A DNA stretch of 64,000 bases from Halovenus halobia (GTDB lineage Archaea > Halobacteriota > Halobacteria > Halobacteriales > Haloarculaceae). A model generated the notes under the pieces. It searched no databases. It worked only from the letters and a program-made list of their open reading frames with translations, and was not told where the DNA came from. Location: contig NZ_JBLKOA010000006.1 in assembly GCF_051414135.1 (NCBI RefSeq), forward strand, positions 62,001 to 126,000. The letters are read 5' to 3'. The translations under genes were made by a program, and so were the position numbers. Shown here piece by piece: positions 32,918 through 41,976 of this stretch. The first letter of the stretch is position 1, and each line of letters starts with the position of its first letter.

Positions 32918-33745
32918 ATGCCACACCAGTGTACAGACTGCGCCCGGCAGTTCGACGACGGCTCCAAGGAGATGCTCTCGGGCTGTCCAAACTGCGGCGG
33001 GACGAAATTCCAGTTTCTCCCGGATGGACAGACCAGCGGCGACCCCTCGCCGGAGGAACCGGCGACGGTCGAGGACTCGACATCCTCAGTCGCCCGAACA
33101 GTCGGCAGCGCTGCCACGGCGGTCCGGGATTTCGTTGGCGGCTCCAGCCACGACGAGCCGCCGACTCGTGGCTCGACAGAGAAACCACAGACACCGGGAA
33201 CCGAGTCGACACCGACGCCAGCCGAGCCATCACCGACAGACGAGACGCCGGCCAGCCAACCTCCCTCGACGTCGACTCCCGAGAGTCACCCTGCTTCGAG
33301 GTCAACTCCCGAACCGAACGACCGGGGAACCGGGAGCCCTGCGTCCACAACAGAAACGGCGAGCCCGAGCCGCGACACCCTCGCTGAACCCGAGGCAGCG
33401 GCGATGAAGACGGCTGACTCGGAAAACGACGCACAAGCAAGCGCCCGGAGCGAGGTCATCTCGCCGGACGAACTCCCACCTGCACCCGAACAGTCCGGCT
33501 GGGACAGCACCACCCCTGCTCCACAGACCGAGGAGCCCGAAGAGCCAGAACCCGAGCACACCGACCGACCGGACCTGTCGGAACTGCGGGCCGAACTCAA
33601 CCAACAGTTCGAGTCGATCAAGGTGCTCGAACCCGGCCAGTACGAACTCAATCTGATGGAGTTGTTCGACCGCGAGGAGTATATCATCGCACTGCAGGAA
33701 GACGGCAAGTACACTGTCCAGGTGCCCGAGCACTGGCAGGATTAA
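32918..33745 (+). CDS. oapC: OapC/ArvC family zinc-ribbon protein
   Basis: Protein of 275 residues in three parts. A zinc ribbon has cysteines at 5, 8, 23 and 26 (CTDC and CPNC). A disordered Pro/Ser/Thr/Glu-rich linker fills residues about 40-220. A conserved C-terminal domain of about 54 residues (LRAELNQQFESIKVLEPGQY to the end) follows. Third gene of the oap/arv unit; its role in vesicles or near the origin is not known. Confidence 0.88.
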   Translation: MPHQCTDCARQFDDGSKEMLSGCPNCGGTKFQFLPDGQTSGDPSPEEPATVEDSTSSVARTVGSAATAVRDFVGGSSHDEPPTRGSTEKPQTPGTESTPTPAEPSPTDETPASQPPSTSTPESHPASRSTPEPNDRGTGSPASTTETASPSRDTLAEPEAAAMKTADSENDAQASARSEVISPDELPPAPEQSGWDSTTPAPQTEEPEEPEPEHTDRPDLSELRAELNQQFESIKVLEPGQYELNLMELFDREEYIIALQEDGKYTVQVPEHWQD

Positions 33746-33757
33746 CGCCACTTCTCA

Positions 33758-34942
33758 TCAATTCACGGCGCTGTCGAGCAAAAACCCAATCAGCACCGCA
33801 GGGACCCGGAACCCGTCGGCGACAGTGACCCGAACCACCGAGCCTTCCACCTCAGTCTCGAGGTCGTCGAGAACGGCGAGAATCACCTCAACCAGCGGTG
33901 ACGGCTCGCCAATCTGGTCGATAATCGTCTGCCGGTCGAGTCCACTCAGCGCAGTGAGCGTCTGTTCGAGGTCGGTCGCGACAGAGCCGCTCGGGGCGAC
34001 CAGCCTGACCGTCAGCACTCCGTCACCGAGCGACACGGACCCGTACTCGATGTTTTCCGCGAGTCCGACGACCGGAAGGTCGAGACCCTCGAAGGCGGCT
34101 GACGGGACGACAAACCCACCGCGGATCATCCCTTCGCCAGCCTCGTTGAGTCCCGTCCGGACGCTGCCGCCAAGCCGTGCCCGCTCTCCATTACGAACAT
34201 CGACCACGTCCTCGAGTTCAGACGTGGTGGCCAGTCCGTACCGGTCACCACTCAGGTGAGCGAGCAGCAGCGACCACTCCAGACGACTGCTTCCGAGACC
34301 CCACAGCGTCTGCTCTCGATACGTACTGGTTGTGGTGAGTGCCCCTCGTTGCTGAATCTCCGCCCGAACGTTTTCTGGGGTAGCGCTGGACTCGAAGAGC
34401 AGGCCGGCGTAGTTTCTGCTCGCTCTTGGCAGTCGACCGAAGGCCACCACCGCGCCCGACGCTCGTGGGTCGATTCCGGTTCCAGCCTCGACAGTGTCCA
34501 GTAACTCCGTTGTGCTGGTGGCGTCGGAGATAGCCAGTGCTGCCAGTTCGTCGTCGAGGGCCGCTCGGAACCCCTCGGCAGTGAACAGTTCACTGCCAGT
34601 CCAGCGAAATACAAACTCTGACCGGCCCGGAACGTCGTCGAGGGGCGACCCGTCTGTTGCCGCGACGATGTCGCTGCGAGTCCTGAGATAGCCGTAGCCG
34701 ACTGCTCCGACCGCGGTGAAGCCGACACCTGCTTTCAGGAGCTGGCGTCGCGTCGCGGACTCGCCGCCACCCCCGGCCTGCTGTCCCGACGTGCCAGTTG
34801 TGGGCGGCTGACCTCCCGGAGCGCCGTTTGAGAATGACTGTCTCGGCGCCCCAGAGCTGGGTGGCTGCCCCTCCGAAGCGCTACTTTTGGGCGATTGTCC
34901 TCCCGCCTGCCCGGCCGACTCTCTGGGGGTATCACCAGCCAT
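33758..34942 (-). CDS. Tat-type exported protein of unknown function
   Basis: Protein of 394 residues. A low-complexity Gly/Gln/Pro/Ser region (1-50) precedes ATRRQLLKAGVGFTAVGAVG, a twin-arginine-like motif plus hydrophobic stretch. The rest is a soluble alpha/beta protein with FRWTGSELFTAEGFRAALDD and repeated strands, which would lie outside the membrane. No catalytic motif seen. Convergent with oapC (12 bases between). The start MAGDTPRES at 34942 was chosen; 17 codons more are open upstream. Confidence 0.7.
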   Translation of the reverse strand: MAGDTPRESAGQAGGQSPKSSASEGQPPSSGAPRQSFSNGAPGGQPPTTGTSGQQAGGGGESATRRQLLKAGVGFTAVGAVGYGYLRTRSDIVAATDGSPLDDVPGRSEFVFRWTGSELFTAEGFRAALDDELAALAISDATSTTELLDTVEAGTGIDPRASGAVVAFGRLPRASRNYAGLLFESSATPENVRAEIQQRGALTTTSTYREQTLWGLGSSRLEWSLLLAHLSGDRYGLATTSELEDVVDVRNGERARLGGSVRTGLNEAGEGMIRGGFVVPSAAFEGLDLPVVGLAENIEYGSVSLGDGVLTVRLVAPSGSVATDLEQTLTALSGLDRQTIIDQIGEPSPLVEVILAVLDDLETEVEGSVVRVTVADGFRVPAVLIGFLLDSAVN

Positions 34943-35004
34943 CGTGTTATCTGTCGTAGGGCTTCCCGGAACAATAAAGCCCCCTCGTTTCAACTGGAGT
35001 TCTT

Positions 35005-36207
35005 TCAGCGACCTCTCGTCTCTTGGCCTAGTCGGGTACGCAGTCCGTCGAAGACTCCACGTCTGTCTGCGACGACCACAACGAACACCACAACGCCAGC
35101 GACGAGGAGCAGCACCGACTGCCGTCCAATTGTGGCGAGCGATCCATCAACGACGGCGGTCAATCCGGCAACGATTGGGTCTGCTTGGCCGCCGCTCGGT
35201 TCTGTAGCTGCCGTCACCGTGGGGCCGACAATGTACCCGCCGACAGCGCCAAGCAGCCCAGCAATAGCGAGTGCAATACTCGTTGCCGTTGCCGTCCTCT
35301 CGGGTGAGCGGGTTACGAGATACAGTCCGGCGACGAGGACAACTGCGAGGAGGGGCAGGAACCACGAGAACAGAACGATACGTTCGGCTCCCGACCGAAT
35401 CGGTTCGATGTTCGATTCTGCAGACTCAGTCCCGTCAACCAACGACTCCTCGTCAGGAATTTCCGCGAGCGCAGCGTCAGCGATAGCGACTTTGAGCGCG
35501 CGCTCGTCGGCCGCGAGTTGGTCGACGTACTCCTCGTAACTCAGTTCCCCGGTCAACCCATCGAGCACCGTCCGCTGATGATCCAGCAGCGCCGCGGCCA
35601 ACTCCTCGGAGTCGTTCGAGAGTTGTTGGCCGATGCTCTGATTGATTTCCTTTTCAATCTCGGCTCGTTCTTGGTCGCTGAGTTCAATCTGTGCGTCCTG
35701 ATACGATTGCTCGCTCTCGTCCAGCGCAGCGACACGCTCGGCGTTCACCCGGTCGGTGTTCGACCCGACCAACTGTGGCGTGTCTACCGCTATCCCGTCG
35801 ATTAGGGCGACTCGAACCTCTGCTTTGACTGGCGTGAGGTTGGTCGTCAGCGCGAGGTCAGCCCGATTCCCACGAAGGTATTCGATGATGGCACCGACGT
35901 TACGCGATAATTCGTCGGCAAGGTACTCGTCAGTTACTGACTGATTCGCGACCTGACCGCCGTCGAGATTCACCGTAATTCCGGTTGGGACGGGCCGTTG
36001 TTCGCCAGCCTGGTCAATCTGGGTTGTGATGTCACCCCGAATCTGCGCCCCAATTTGCTCGCTCACTCCCTCTTGCTCGAACTGGGTGACGACGTACTGT
36101 TGGTCCAGGGCCGTCCGCTCGGCGCCGACGCTCAGACTTGCGCCGAACAGTGTGACTGTCAGCAGAATACTCAGCACCACGACCGCCAGCGTTCGGCCAC
36201 GACTCAC
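35005..36207 (-). CDS. Membrane protein with large extracellular domain, unknown function
   Basis: Protein of 400 residues with GTG start. One N-terminal membrane segment (TLAVVVLSILLTVTLFGASL) is followed by about 260 mainly helical, acidic residues, then three membrane segments and a basic C-terminus (RLGQETRGR). This topology suggests an outward-facing helical domain held between membrane anchors. No known domain recognised. It precedes the Tat-type gene in the same direction with a 62-base gap. Confidence 0.72.
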   Translation of the reverse strand: MSRGRTLAVVVLSILLTVTLFGASLSVGAERTALDQQYVVTQFEQEGVSEQIGAQIRGDITTQIDQAGEQRPVPTGITVNLDGGQVANQSVTDEYLADELSRNVGAIIEYLRGNRADLALTTNLTPVKAEVRVALIDGIAVDTPQLVGSNTDRVNAERVAALDESEQSYQDAQIELSDQERAEIEKEINQSIGQQLSNDSEELAAALLDHQRTVLDGLTGELSYEEYVDQLAADERALKVAIADAALAEIPDEESLVDGTESAESNIEPIRSGAERIVLFSWFLPLLAVVLVAGLYLVTRSPERTATATSIALAIAGLLGAVGGYIVGPTVTAATEPSGGQADPIVAGLTAVVDGSLATIGRQSVLLLVAGVVVFVVVVADRRGVFDGLRTRLGQETRGR

Positions 36208-36472
36208 GCCCGCTCACCCGCCTCGAGAGGGAGTGCACTCACGCAACAGTCCTCTCACGGTCCCCAGCCGATAGTTCCCAGCCGATCATACTCACTACTA
36301 GATGGTCGCCGTTGATATTGTTAAGTCTTATCACAGATTTCCAGCCGCTGACAGACAGTCGTCTGACACCGACTGACACGCAATCTCTGCTGGCGTCCGG
36401 CGATTCTCAGTTATTAGAATCTGAACATGTGTCTGACGCCGTTTAATGTGTATGGATGACTATGACATACGT
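36208..36472. promoter_or_regulatory. Divergent intergenic region with short repeats
   Basis: No gene is seen in this 265-base region. It holds a direct repeat CCCAGCCGAT at 36263-36272 and 36277-36286, and several GTCTGACRCCG-like words. A TATA-like GTTTAATG near 36441 is about 28 bases before the ATG at 36473. Confidence 0.45.
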
Positions 36473-36703
36473 ATGAGCATACACCGCAGCGAGTTCGAGC
36501 GAATCCGCTCGGTCCTCGAAGAGGCCGACGCGGACGAACCGCTGACGGCCAGAGAGATTCTGCAGTTGCTCGACGCCCACGACGAGGAGTTCGAGAGCGC
36601 ACACCGCGTCGCAACGGTGCTGGGCCGTCGTGCCCAGACTGGCGAGGTCGAGGTCATTCAGGGCCAACCATACCGCTACCAGTTCGACACGCAGGGGACC
36701 TGA
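36473..36703 (+). CDS. Small 76-residue helical protein, possibly winged-helix
   Basis: Starts MSIHRSEFERIRSVLEEADA and contains LTAREILQLLDAHDEEFESA then HRVATVLGRRAQTGEVEVI. The helix-helix-helix then strand pair layout resembles a winged helix. Acidic, no cysteines. An upstream ATG at 36452 is also in frame, but TATA-like GTTTAATG about 28 bases before 36473 favours the shorter form. Family not recognised. Confidence 0.65.
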   Translation: MSIHRSEFERIRSVLEEADADEPLTAREILQLLDAHDEEFESAHRVATVLGRRAQTGEVEVIQGQPYRYQFDTQGT

Positions 36704-36803
36704 CCAGCGTGACGCTCGACGCCGTGGCTGACGGCGACTGTCACCCCCGGTTCGGTCCGGGACGTCGATAGGCTTTTTTGCAGTCGCCTGTCCATCTCCG
36801 ACG

Positions 36804-37562
36804 ATGTCCGACGGCGAGTCTCCCCGCACTTCCAGCAGCTCGAGTCTCCCTGCACATCCACTCGCCCACGCAGCAGTTGCCATCGCGGTGGCGCTTGGCC
36901 TGTTCGCGCTGGCGATGGTCCTGTCTCGCGCTGTCGCCGAAGCACTCGCTATTATCGGTGTGCTCGGTGGTCCCGCAACAGTTACCCGTCTTCTCGCGAA
37001 CACATTCGCCCTCCAGTTGCTCGGCTTCGGTCTTCCGGCCGTGTTGTTCGTCCTCGCGCGCGGCGAGCAGCCCCGGGCCTACTTCAGACTGACCAGCTAC
37101 GACGCGTGGACAGCGTTCTACGGGGCTGCGGTTGGGCTTTCGCTCATGATTCTCACAGTCACGGCGACGATACTGTTCACACTCCTCGGAATCAGTCCAG
37201 CCGAATCGACGGCCGGGCAGGCGACCAACCCGGCCTACTACGCTGTCCTGTTTGTCGTCTCTTCGGCCGTTGCTGTCCCGATGGAGGAACTGTTCTTCCG
37301 GGGGCTTATCCAGCACCGTCTCACTGACGGAACTCACCCGATTCCTGCAATCCTCCTGACGAGCCTGTTGTTCGCCACCATTCACTCGAATATCTCCGTG
37401 GGCTCCGGCGGCGCAGTCCTCGCCTTCGGGCTGTTCGTTTCGTTTGGAGTTGTCCTCGGCGTTGCCTATCACCGCAGCAAAAATCTCTTCGTTCCGATTA
37501 CCGGCCATGTCGTCTTCAACGGGGTACAGATTCTCGTTCGGGGACTCGAAGTCGCGGTCTAG
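36804..37562 (+). CDS. CPBP-family intramembrane glutamic protease
   Basis: Membrane protein of 252 residues with about eight hydrophobic segments. The ABI/CPBP motifs are present: MEELFFRGLIQ near residue 160 (EExxxR), FATIHSN (FxxxH) and GHVVFNGVQ (HxxxN). Related to Rce1 and bacteriocin-immunity proteases. Substrate unknown. Its end overlaps the end of the signal peptidase gene by 4 bases on the opposite strand. Confidence 0.88.
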   Translation: MSDGESPRTSSSSSLPAHPLAHAAVAIAVALGLFALAMVLSRAVAEALAIIGVLGGPATVTRLLANTFALQLLGFGLPAVLFVLARGEQPRAYFRLTSYDAWTAFYGAAVGLSLMILTVTATILFTLLGISPAESTAGQATNPAYYAVLFVVSSAVAVPMEELFFRGLIQHRLTDGTHPIPAILLTSLLFATIHSNISVGSGGAVLAFGLFVSFGVVLGVAYHRSKNLFVPITGHVVFNGVQILVRGLEVAV

Positions 37563-38323
37563 AACTGCAGTCGAAGCCAGCCCAGCCCCGGAATCTGGAC
37601 CTCTGACGTTCCGACGACCCACTCCGGCTTGACCGGGGTGAGGTTACCGCTGCCGGATTGGTCGTAGGTCGGGTTGTTGTCCCCTTTCGTAATGAATCCG
37701 GCGTGTGGGGCCTCGCTGCACTGTTCGGTCCCGCTGATGTACTCGTCGTTTGCCCTGTCACACCAGTTTTCGCCCTCCTCCACCCAGAACATTGCCCGGT
37801 GGATGATGGGCGTAACCTGGGTGTTCCCTCGTGGGTTATAAATTATCACATCTCCCGGCCCGCCGAATTGCTCGTAGTCGACCGCTTCGCCGGCTTGCGC
37901 GGTCACGACACCAGTGTCGTCGTGGGCCGCGTCGGGGTGGAATCGGTCAGTCTCCATGACGAAAATCAGGTCGTTTTTCGACATATTGGGCTCCATACTC
38001 CCGCTCTCGATAGCGACCATTGGCGGCCAGACGCCACTGATCGTGAAGATGTACAGCCCGATCAACACCACAGCCCCGACGCTCGTCACCACATCTCGGA
38101 TGAATAGTACCGTGTCGCTTGGCCGCTCAGTCCGTGGCCCGGTGGTCCGTGTCGGCGGCGGGTCACGGCTCCCGCCAGCCGTCGGTCGTGACCGCGCTGT
38201 CTCTGTCGTCTCCCTCCTCGCTCCGGTCTGACTGTCGGAACGCCGTCCGCCCGGCTGGTCCGCACCCGTCGAACGCTCACCCTGGTCGGGTGTGGCTGTG
38301 CTGTCGTCCTCGGGGTCGCTCAT
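37559..38323 (-). CDS. Signal peptidase I (archaeal Sec11 type)
   Basis: Removes signal peptides from exported proteins at the outer face of the membrane. Protein of 254 residues: a charged Pro/Thr/Arg-rich cytoplasmic tail (1-75), one membrane segment (SVGAVVLIGLYIFTISGVW), catalytic Ser in ESGSMEPNM, His in IIHRAMFW (in place of bacterial Lys) and Asp in TKGDNNPTYD. The start is set by ATGA overlap with the Nudix stop; the longer open frame upstream is not real. Confidence 0.92.
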   Translation of the reverse strand: MSDPEDDSTATPDQGERSTGADQPGGRRSDSQTGARRETTETARSRPTAGGSRDPPPTRTTGPRTERPSDTVLFIRDVVTSVGAVVLIGLYIFTISGVWPPMVAIESGSMEPNMSKNDLIFVMETDRFHPDAAHDDTGVVTAQAGEAVDYEQFGGPGDVIIYNPRGNTQVTPIIHRAMFWVEEGENWCDRANDEYISGTEQCSEAPHAGFITKGDNNPTYDQSGSGNLTPVKPEWVVGTSEVQIPGLGWLRLQF

Positions 38324-38844
38324 CGTCTCTCTTTCCGCGCTCTGTCGCTTGAATCTTCTGCTTCTCCCAACTTTTCGACGGCCGCGATGGCGCGCTGGCC
38401 AGCCTCGCGAACGTCTGCGGGGAGGGTTTCGTTTCCAGCGAGGTCTTCGGGCGTGTACCACACCCACGCGTCCGCGGGGGCTTCGTCCGGTCCTGGCTCG
38501 ATTGCTTTGCTCTCGGCGCGACCATAGTAGATGAAATCGATGTGCTGGTGGCCGACCTCGCCGTTGCTGACGTTGATATCTTCCAGCAGGAAATGCTGTG
38601 GCTTGGGAATCGATTTGGCCGTTTCCGAGGACAGTTCCGCAGACTCGGGCGTAAGTAACTCGACGTCGAGGCCAAGCTCCTCTCGAGTCTCCCGTTTTGC
38701 GGCCTCGTGTGGGAGTTCGTCGCGGTCGAGATGGCCGCCGGCGGGGAGCCACATCTCGAGTTTGTCGTGTTCGTGAAGGGCAACCGCGCCGTCGTTGACG
38801 ACGTAGACCGTTGCGACAAAATGCCGTGTCGTCTCCATACTCAT
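38320..38844 (-). CDS. Nudix hydrolase
   Basis: Protein of 174 residues, starting MSMETTRHFVAT (METTRH at 38838 is also possible). The full Nudix box is present: G-x5-E-x7-REUxEExGU, ending KRETREELGL. Hydrolyses a nucleoside diphosphate linked to X; X is unknown. Coupled to signal peptidase by a 4-base overlap, a pairing without obvious functional sense. Confidence 0.88.
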   Translation of the reverse strand: MSMETTRHFVATVYVVNDGAVALHEHDKLEMWLPAGGHLDRDELPHEAAKRETREELGLDVELLTPESAELSSETAKSIPKPQHFLLEDINVSNGEVGHQHIDFIYYGRAESKAIEPGPDEAPADAWVWYTPEDLAGNETLPADVREAGQRAIAAVEKLGEAEDSSDRARKERR

Positions 38845-38944
38845 TCCACGGCGAGCATCCGCTAATGCGTTGTGTCCTCGGGTGGCCCACTGCCCACACC
38901 TGCTACCGGTATGTTCATTTGTCCGGCTCCCCGACAACACGACG

Positions 38945-39361
38945 ATGGACGAGGACAGCCGAATCGCCCCTGTCGAGGATGTGCCGGCCGATAGCAGTCT
39001 GCTCTTTACCGTCCGCGATGGCTTCGACAAGGAAGAAGCGATTCTCCTGCGACTCGCTGACGGCGTGATTGCACTGCAGAATTACTGTCCACACTGGACG
39101 GATGTCCGCCTCGATTCGGGCAGCGGGGCGACAGTCCGAGATGAGGAACTCGTCTGTACGAAACACGGCGCAACCTTCGAGACGACAACTGGCGACTGTA
39201 CCCACGGTCCCTGTGAGGGAGCGACAATCGACGAAGTCGATATTACAGTCGAGGATGGTGTCGTCTACCTCACCGACGAGCGCTACGAGTTCGAGAATCT
39301 CGGCCCCTCGGGCGAACACAATCTCTCCTCACGCGGTCGGATTGGCTTCTCTGGGAACTAA
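38945..39361 (+). CDS. Rieske [2Fe-2S] ferredoxin-like protein
   Basis: Soluble Rieske protein of 138 residues. The cluster ligands are in NYCPHW (C-x-H) and VCTKHGATF (C-x2-H). No membrane anchor, so more like a dioxygenase-type ferredoxin than a bc1 subunit. No oxygenase component is adjacent. Divergent from the Nudix gene; stop overlaps the convergent regulator gene. Confidence 0.87.
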   Translation: MDEDSRIAPVEDVPADSSLLFTVRDGFDKEEAILLRLADGVIALQNYCPHWTDVRLDSGSGATVRDEELVCTKHGATFETTTGDCTHGPCEGATIDEVDITVEDGVVYLTDERYEFENLGPSGEHNLSSRGRIGFSGN

Positions 39362-39648
39362 CCGACCCGAAACATTGGCTCCTCGACGTTTTCGCTCTTA
39401 CAGTCGGGACAGCGACTCGGGCGGTTGATCAGGTCGTCAAACTCATCGAACCCGCACTCGCGACACTCCGGCGGTGCAACGAGCAGTTGTTCGGACCGCT
39501 CGGCGAGAGACTTCGAGATGTGTTCGACGTGGCTGAGCGCTTCCTTCGTCGTAATATCGAACTCGTTGGCGATGGTCCCGGCCTGCATGGGCTGCTCACG
39601 CAGTTGGTCGGCAATCCGCTGTCGAGTCGTTCGCTCGGCCTCGCGCAT
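39358..39648 (-). CDS. HTH and zinc-ribbon transcription regulator (COG3357 type)
   Basis: Protein of 96 residues: an N-terminal helix-turn-helix (RIADQLREQPMQAGTIANEF, then DITTKEALSHVEHISKSL) followed by a zinc ribbon with CREC and CPDC. This layout is a small archaeal family of predicted regulators. Target unknown. Convergent with the Rieske gene, stops overlapping by a few bases. Confidence 0.86.
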   Translation of the reverse strand: MREAERTTRQRIADQLREQPMQAGTIANEFDITTKEALSHVEHISKSLAERSEQLLVAPPECRECGFDEFDDLINRPSRCPDCKSENVEEPMFRVG

Positions 39649-39690
39649 ACCAGGGGTAGGACGCCCTGCCTAATCGGGGTTTCGGGGCTG

Positions 39691-40935
39691 TCACAGGATG
39701 AGGACGAACGCTGGATACGAGGCAGCGACGGCGAGTGTCGGCGTCAACACCCACATCGCGACGATTCGTTTCGCCGCCGCTGGGTTGAACAGACTCCGTT
39801 CGTCGAGGTCAGCAGGTCCCTCTGCGCCCACGTCGGGCACCTCCGGTACCTCGTCGGGCACCTCCGGAACCTCCTCCTCTCTGGCGATATCGCCGATAGT
39901 CGGCCCGGTCGGGGCGTCCTCTGCTCGTGAAGTCACGAGCGCTCCTGTTGCCATCTCGAACTCCGGTCGTTCGGGCGTCGGGGTCGCCAGCTCTGCGAGT
40001 GCGGTGGCCCGGCTCGCTCGCCCCCAGCCGAGGCCGATAATCGTCGACGTTGTGCTGACGGCGAGACTCGCGGGAATCCCGAATACCGACAATATGGTGA
40101 TGACCGTTCCGCCGACGATAGAGACGATGAGCGAGGCAAGAATCGGGAGTTTGGTGATATCGTCACCGACCGTCTCCAATGTGCGCCGGGCAATCGTGAA
40201 ACTCCCCAGACCGAAGGCAAACACCGCCAGCAGGACGCCCTGGTCGACGGTCAGCGAGCCACCTGCTCCGACGAGCGGGGCAACGGCGTTGGCGGCATTC
40301 GACGCGCCCGCCGAGAAGGCCATGTAACAGCCGATGACGACCACCGAGAGCGAGCCGACGACATCTTTCGGCGAAGCGTTGGAGTTCAGGTAGGGGCGGG
40401 GAACCGTCCCGGAGCGGTCGAGTTGCACGAGATGCAGGCTGAAGGTGGTGAACGCGACGTAGCGGTCGAGATAGGGGTAGATGTAGCGGCCGACGACGAC
40501 CCCGATGAGAAAACACGTCAGCGGGGCGACGAGCCACGCCGAGAGGATGACGAACATTAGCGCCTGGTTCAGCGTCCCCGAGGCCAACCCGAGCCCGACA
40601 ATCGCACCGACGGCAGTCATCGAGGTGGAGGCCGGCACGCCGTAAAGGTTCGAGATGAGCAGTGAGGCCCCCGTAAAAAACAGCACGACGACACTCGCGA
40701 CGGGTGTGAACTGTATCGCCGGGACGATGTCACTACTCATCGTCGCGATCACGTTTCGACCGACGGTCCACGCACCGAGAAAGCCAAAGCCGACGAACAG
40801 TGCGCCGGCAGTCGTCTTCCGGACGAGACGCGAGCCGACCGCCGGCCCGAACGCCACGCCTGTCGAGGACCCACCGATGTTGAACCCGACGAACACGGCG
40901 ACCAGAATGCCGACGATAGTCAGCAGAGCAACCAT
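39691..40935 (-). CDS. PiT-family inorganic phosphate transporter
   Basis: Membrane protein of 414 residues with two PiT repeats: FVGFNIGGSSTGVAFGPAVG near the N-terminus and FSAGASNAANAVAPLVG in the second half, the latter with the GANDxANA-like signature. A long cytoplasmic acidic loop (PEVPDEVPEVPDVG) lies before the last segment. Imports phosphate with Na or H. The ATG at 40935 is preferred to an upstream TTG at 40953. Confidence 0.9.
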   Translation of the reverse strand: MVALLTIVGILVAVFVGFNIGGSSTGVAFGPAVGSRLVRKTTAGALFVGFGFLGAWTVGRNVIATMSSDIVPAIQFTPVASVVVLFFTGASLLISNLYGVPASTSMTAVGAIVGLGLASGTLNQALMFVILSAWLVAPLTCFLIGVVVGRYIYPYLDRYVAFTTFSLHLVQLDRSGTVPRPYLNSNASPKDVVGSLSVVVIGCYMAFSAGASNAANAVAPLVGAGGSLTVDQGVLLAVFAFGLGSFTIARRTLETVGDDITKLPILASLIVSIVGGTVITILSVFGIPASLAVSTTSTIIGLGWGRASRATALAELATPTPERPEFEMATGALVTSRAEDAPTGPTIGDIAREEEVPEVPDEVPEVPDVGAEGPADLDERSLFNPAAAKRIVAMWVLTPTLAVAASYPAFVLIL

Positions 40936-41031
40936 CAGTTCTTTCCCACGCAACTGTCACACATCTGGTTGAATATATGTTTTGAACTGTGGGCTCGGCA
41001 CTGGACCACCGAGCCAGAGACGCCGCCCTTC

Positions 41032-41820
41032 TCAGGCCTCGGGCGTCTCTTCCATGATATCCGGCACGCCTTTCGCGGTAATCGTCTCGCCGATGATGTA
41101 CGAGGAGGCCTCGCTGGCGAGGAACTGCGTGATGTCGGCAATCTCTTCGCTCAGTCCGATTCGCCGGTCCACTTCGGAGCGGTCGATGTTGTCGGCGCTG
41201 ACACCCATCTGCGATTCGACGCCGGGCGTTGCGACGAAGCCAGGGGCGATACAGTTGACACGAATACCTCGGCTCGCGTACTCGTGAGCAACTGTCGAGG
41301 TGAAGTTGATGACGCCAGCCTTGGCAGCGGCGTAGTGGCTCATGTAGGGCGCGCCCTTCTGGCCCGCAACGCTTGCGAAGTTGATGACCGTCCCGTTGCT
41401 CTCTTCGAGGTGCTCTGCGGCAGCCTGCGTGCAGTGATACGTCCCGTGGAGGTTGATATCGACGATAGTCTTCCAGCCGTTCTCGCTGATGTCGTCGAAG
41501 CCAGCCATGAAACTCGCGCCGGCGTTGTTGACGAGCGTGTCGACGCCGCCGAACTCCTCGACGGTAGCCTCGACAAGCGCTTCCACGGCCTCGCGGTCGG
41601 TCACGTCACACTCGACTGCCAGCGCCTCGCCCGGGCGCTCGCTCTCGTTGATTTCTTCGGCGACTGGGTCGACGTTGTCCTGTTCGCGCGAACAGATGAC
41701 AACGTCTGCGCCGCCAGCGGCGAACTCCTCGGCAATCGAGCGGCCGATACCGCTCGACGCGCCGGTGATTAGTGCAGTCTTTCCGTCGACACTGAACCGC
41801 TCTGTGTTTGGTGCTGTCAT
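41032..41820 (-). CDS. Short-chain dehydrogenase, 3-oxoacyl-reductase-like
   Basis: SDR of 262 residues. TGASSGIGRS, VNNAG, the active-site FASVAG and YAAAKAG, and VNCIAPGFVATPG match the FabG/PhaB group. It could reduce acetoacetyl-CoA or other 3-oxoacyl thioesters; two phasin-like genes in the window make a polyhydroxyalkanoate link thinkable but not shown. Monocistronic, divergent from MoxR. Confidence 0.88.
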   Translation of the reverse strand: MTAPNTERFSVDGKTALITGASSGIGRSIAEEFAAGGADVVICSREQDNVDPVAEEINESERPGEALAVECDVTDREAVEALVEATVEEFGGVDTLVNNAGASFMAGFDDISENGWKTIVDINLHGTYHCTQAAAEHLEESNGTVINFASVAGQKGAPYMSHYAAAKAGVINFTSTVAHEYASRGIRVNCIAPGFVATPGVESQMGVSADNIDRSEVDRRIGLSEEIADITQFLASEASSYIIGETITAKGVPDIMEETPEA

Positions 41821-41976
41821 AGCTACTCCGCGCTTGCAGGCCAGTGCTAATAAAACATCGTACAATGTTTTGATGGACTCGCACTCGAAGTTACATTGTT
41901 TAACGACGCTGCGATTCGGGTCACCACTCTCCCCGAAGCAGGAGACTTTTTGCTCGCGTGCCGTTGACGTGTGTGT

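Noticed and set aside
38324..38899. N-terminal extension of the signal peptidase frame
   Set aside because: Lies over the Nudix gene; ATGA overlap and family length place the start at 38323.
41032..41820. SDR as a dedicated PHA acetoacetyl-CoA reductase
   Set aside because: Motifs fit the FabG/PhaB group, but no PHA synthase or thiolase is nearby, so the specific role is not supported.
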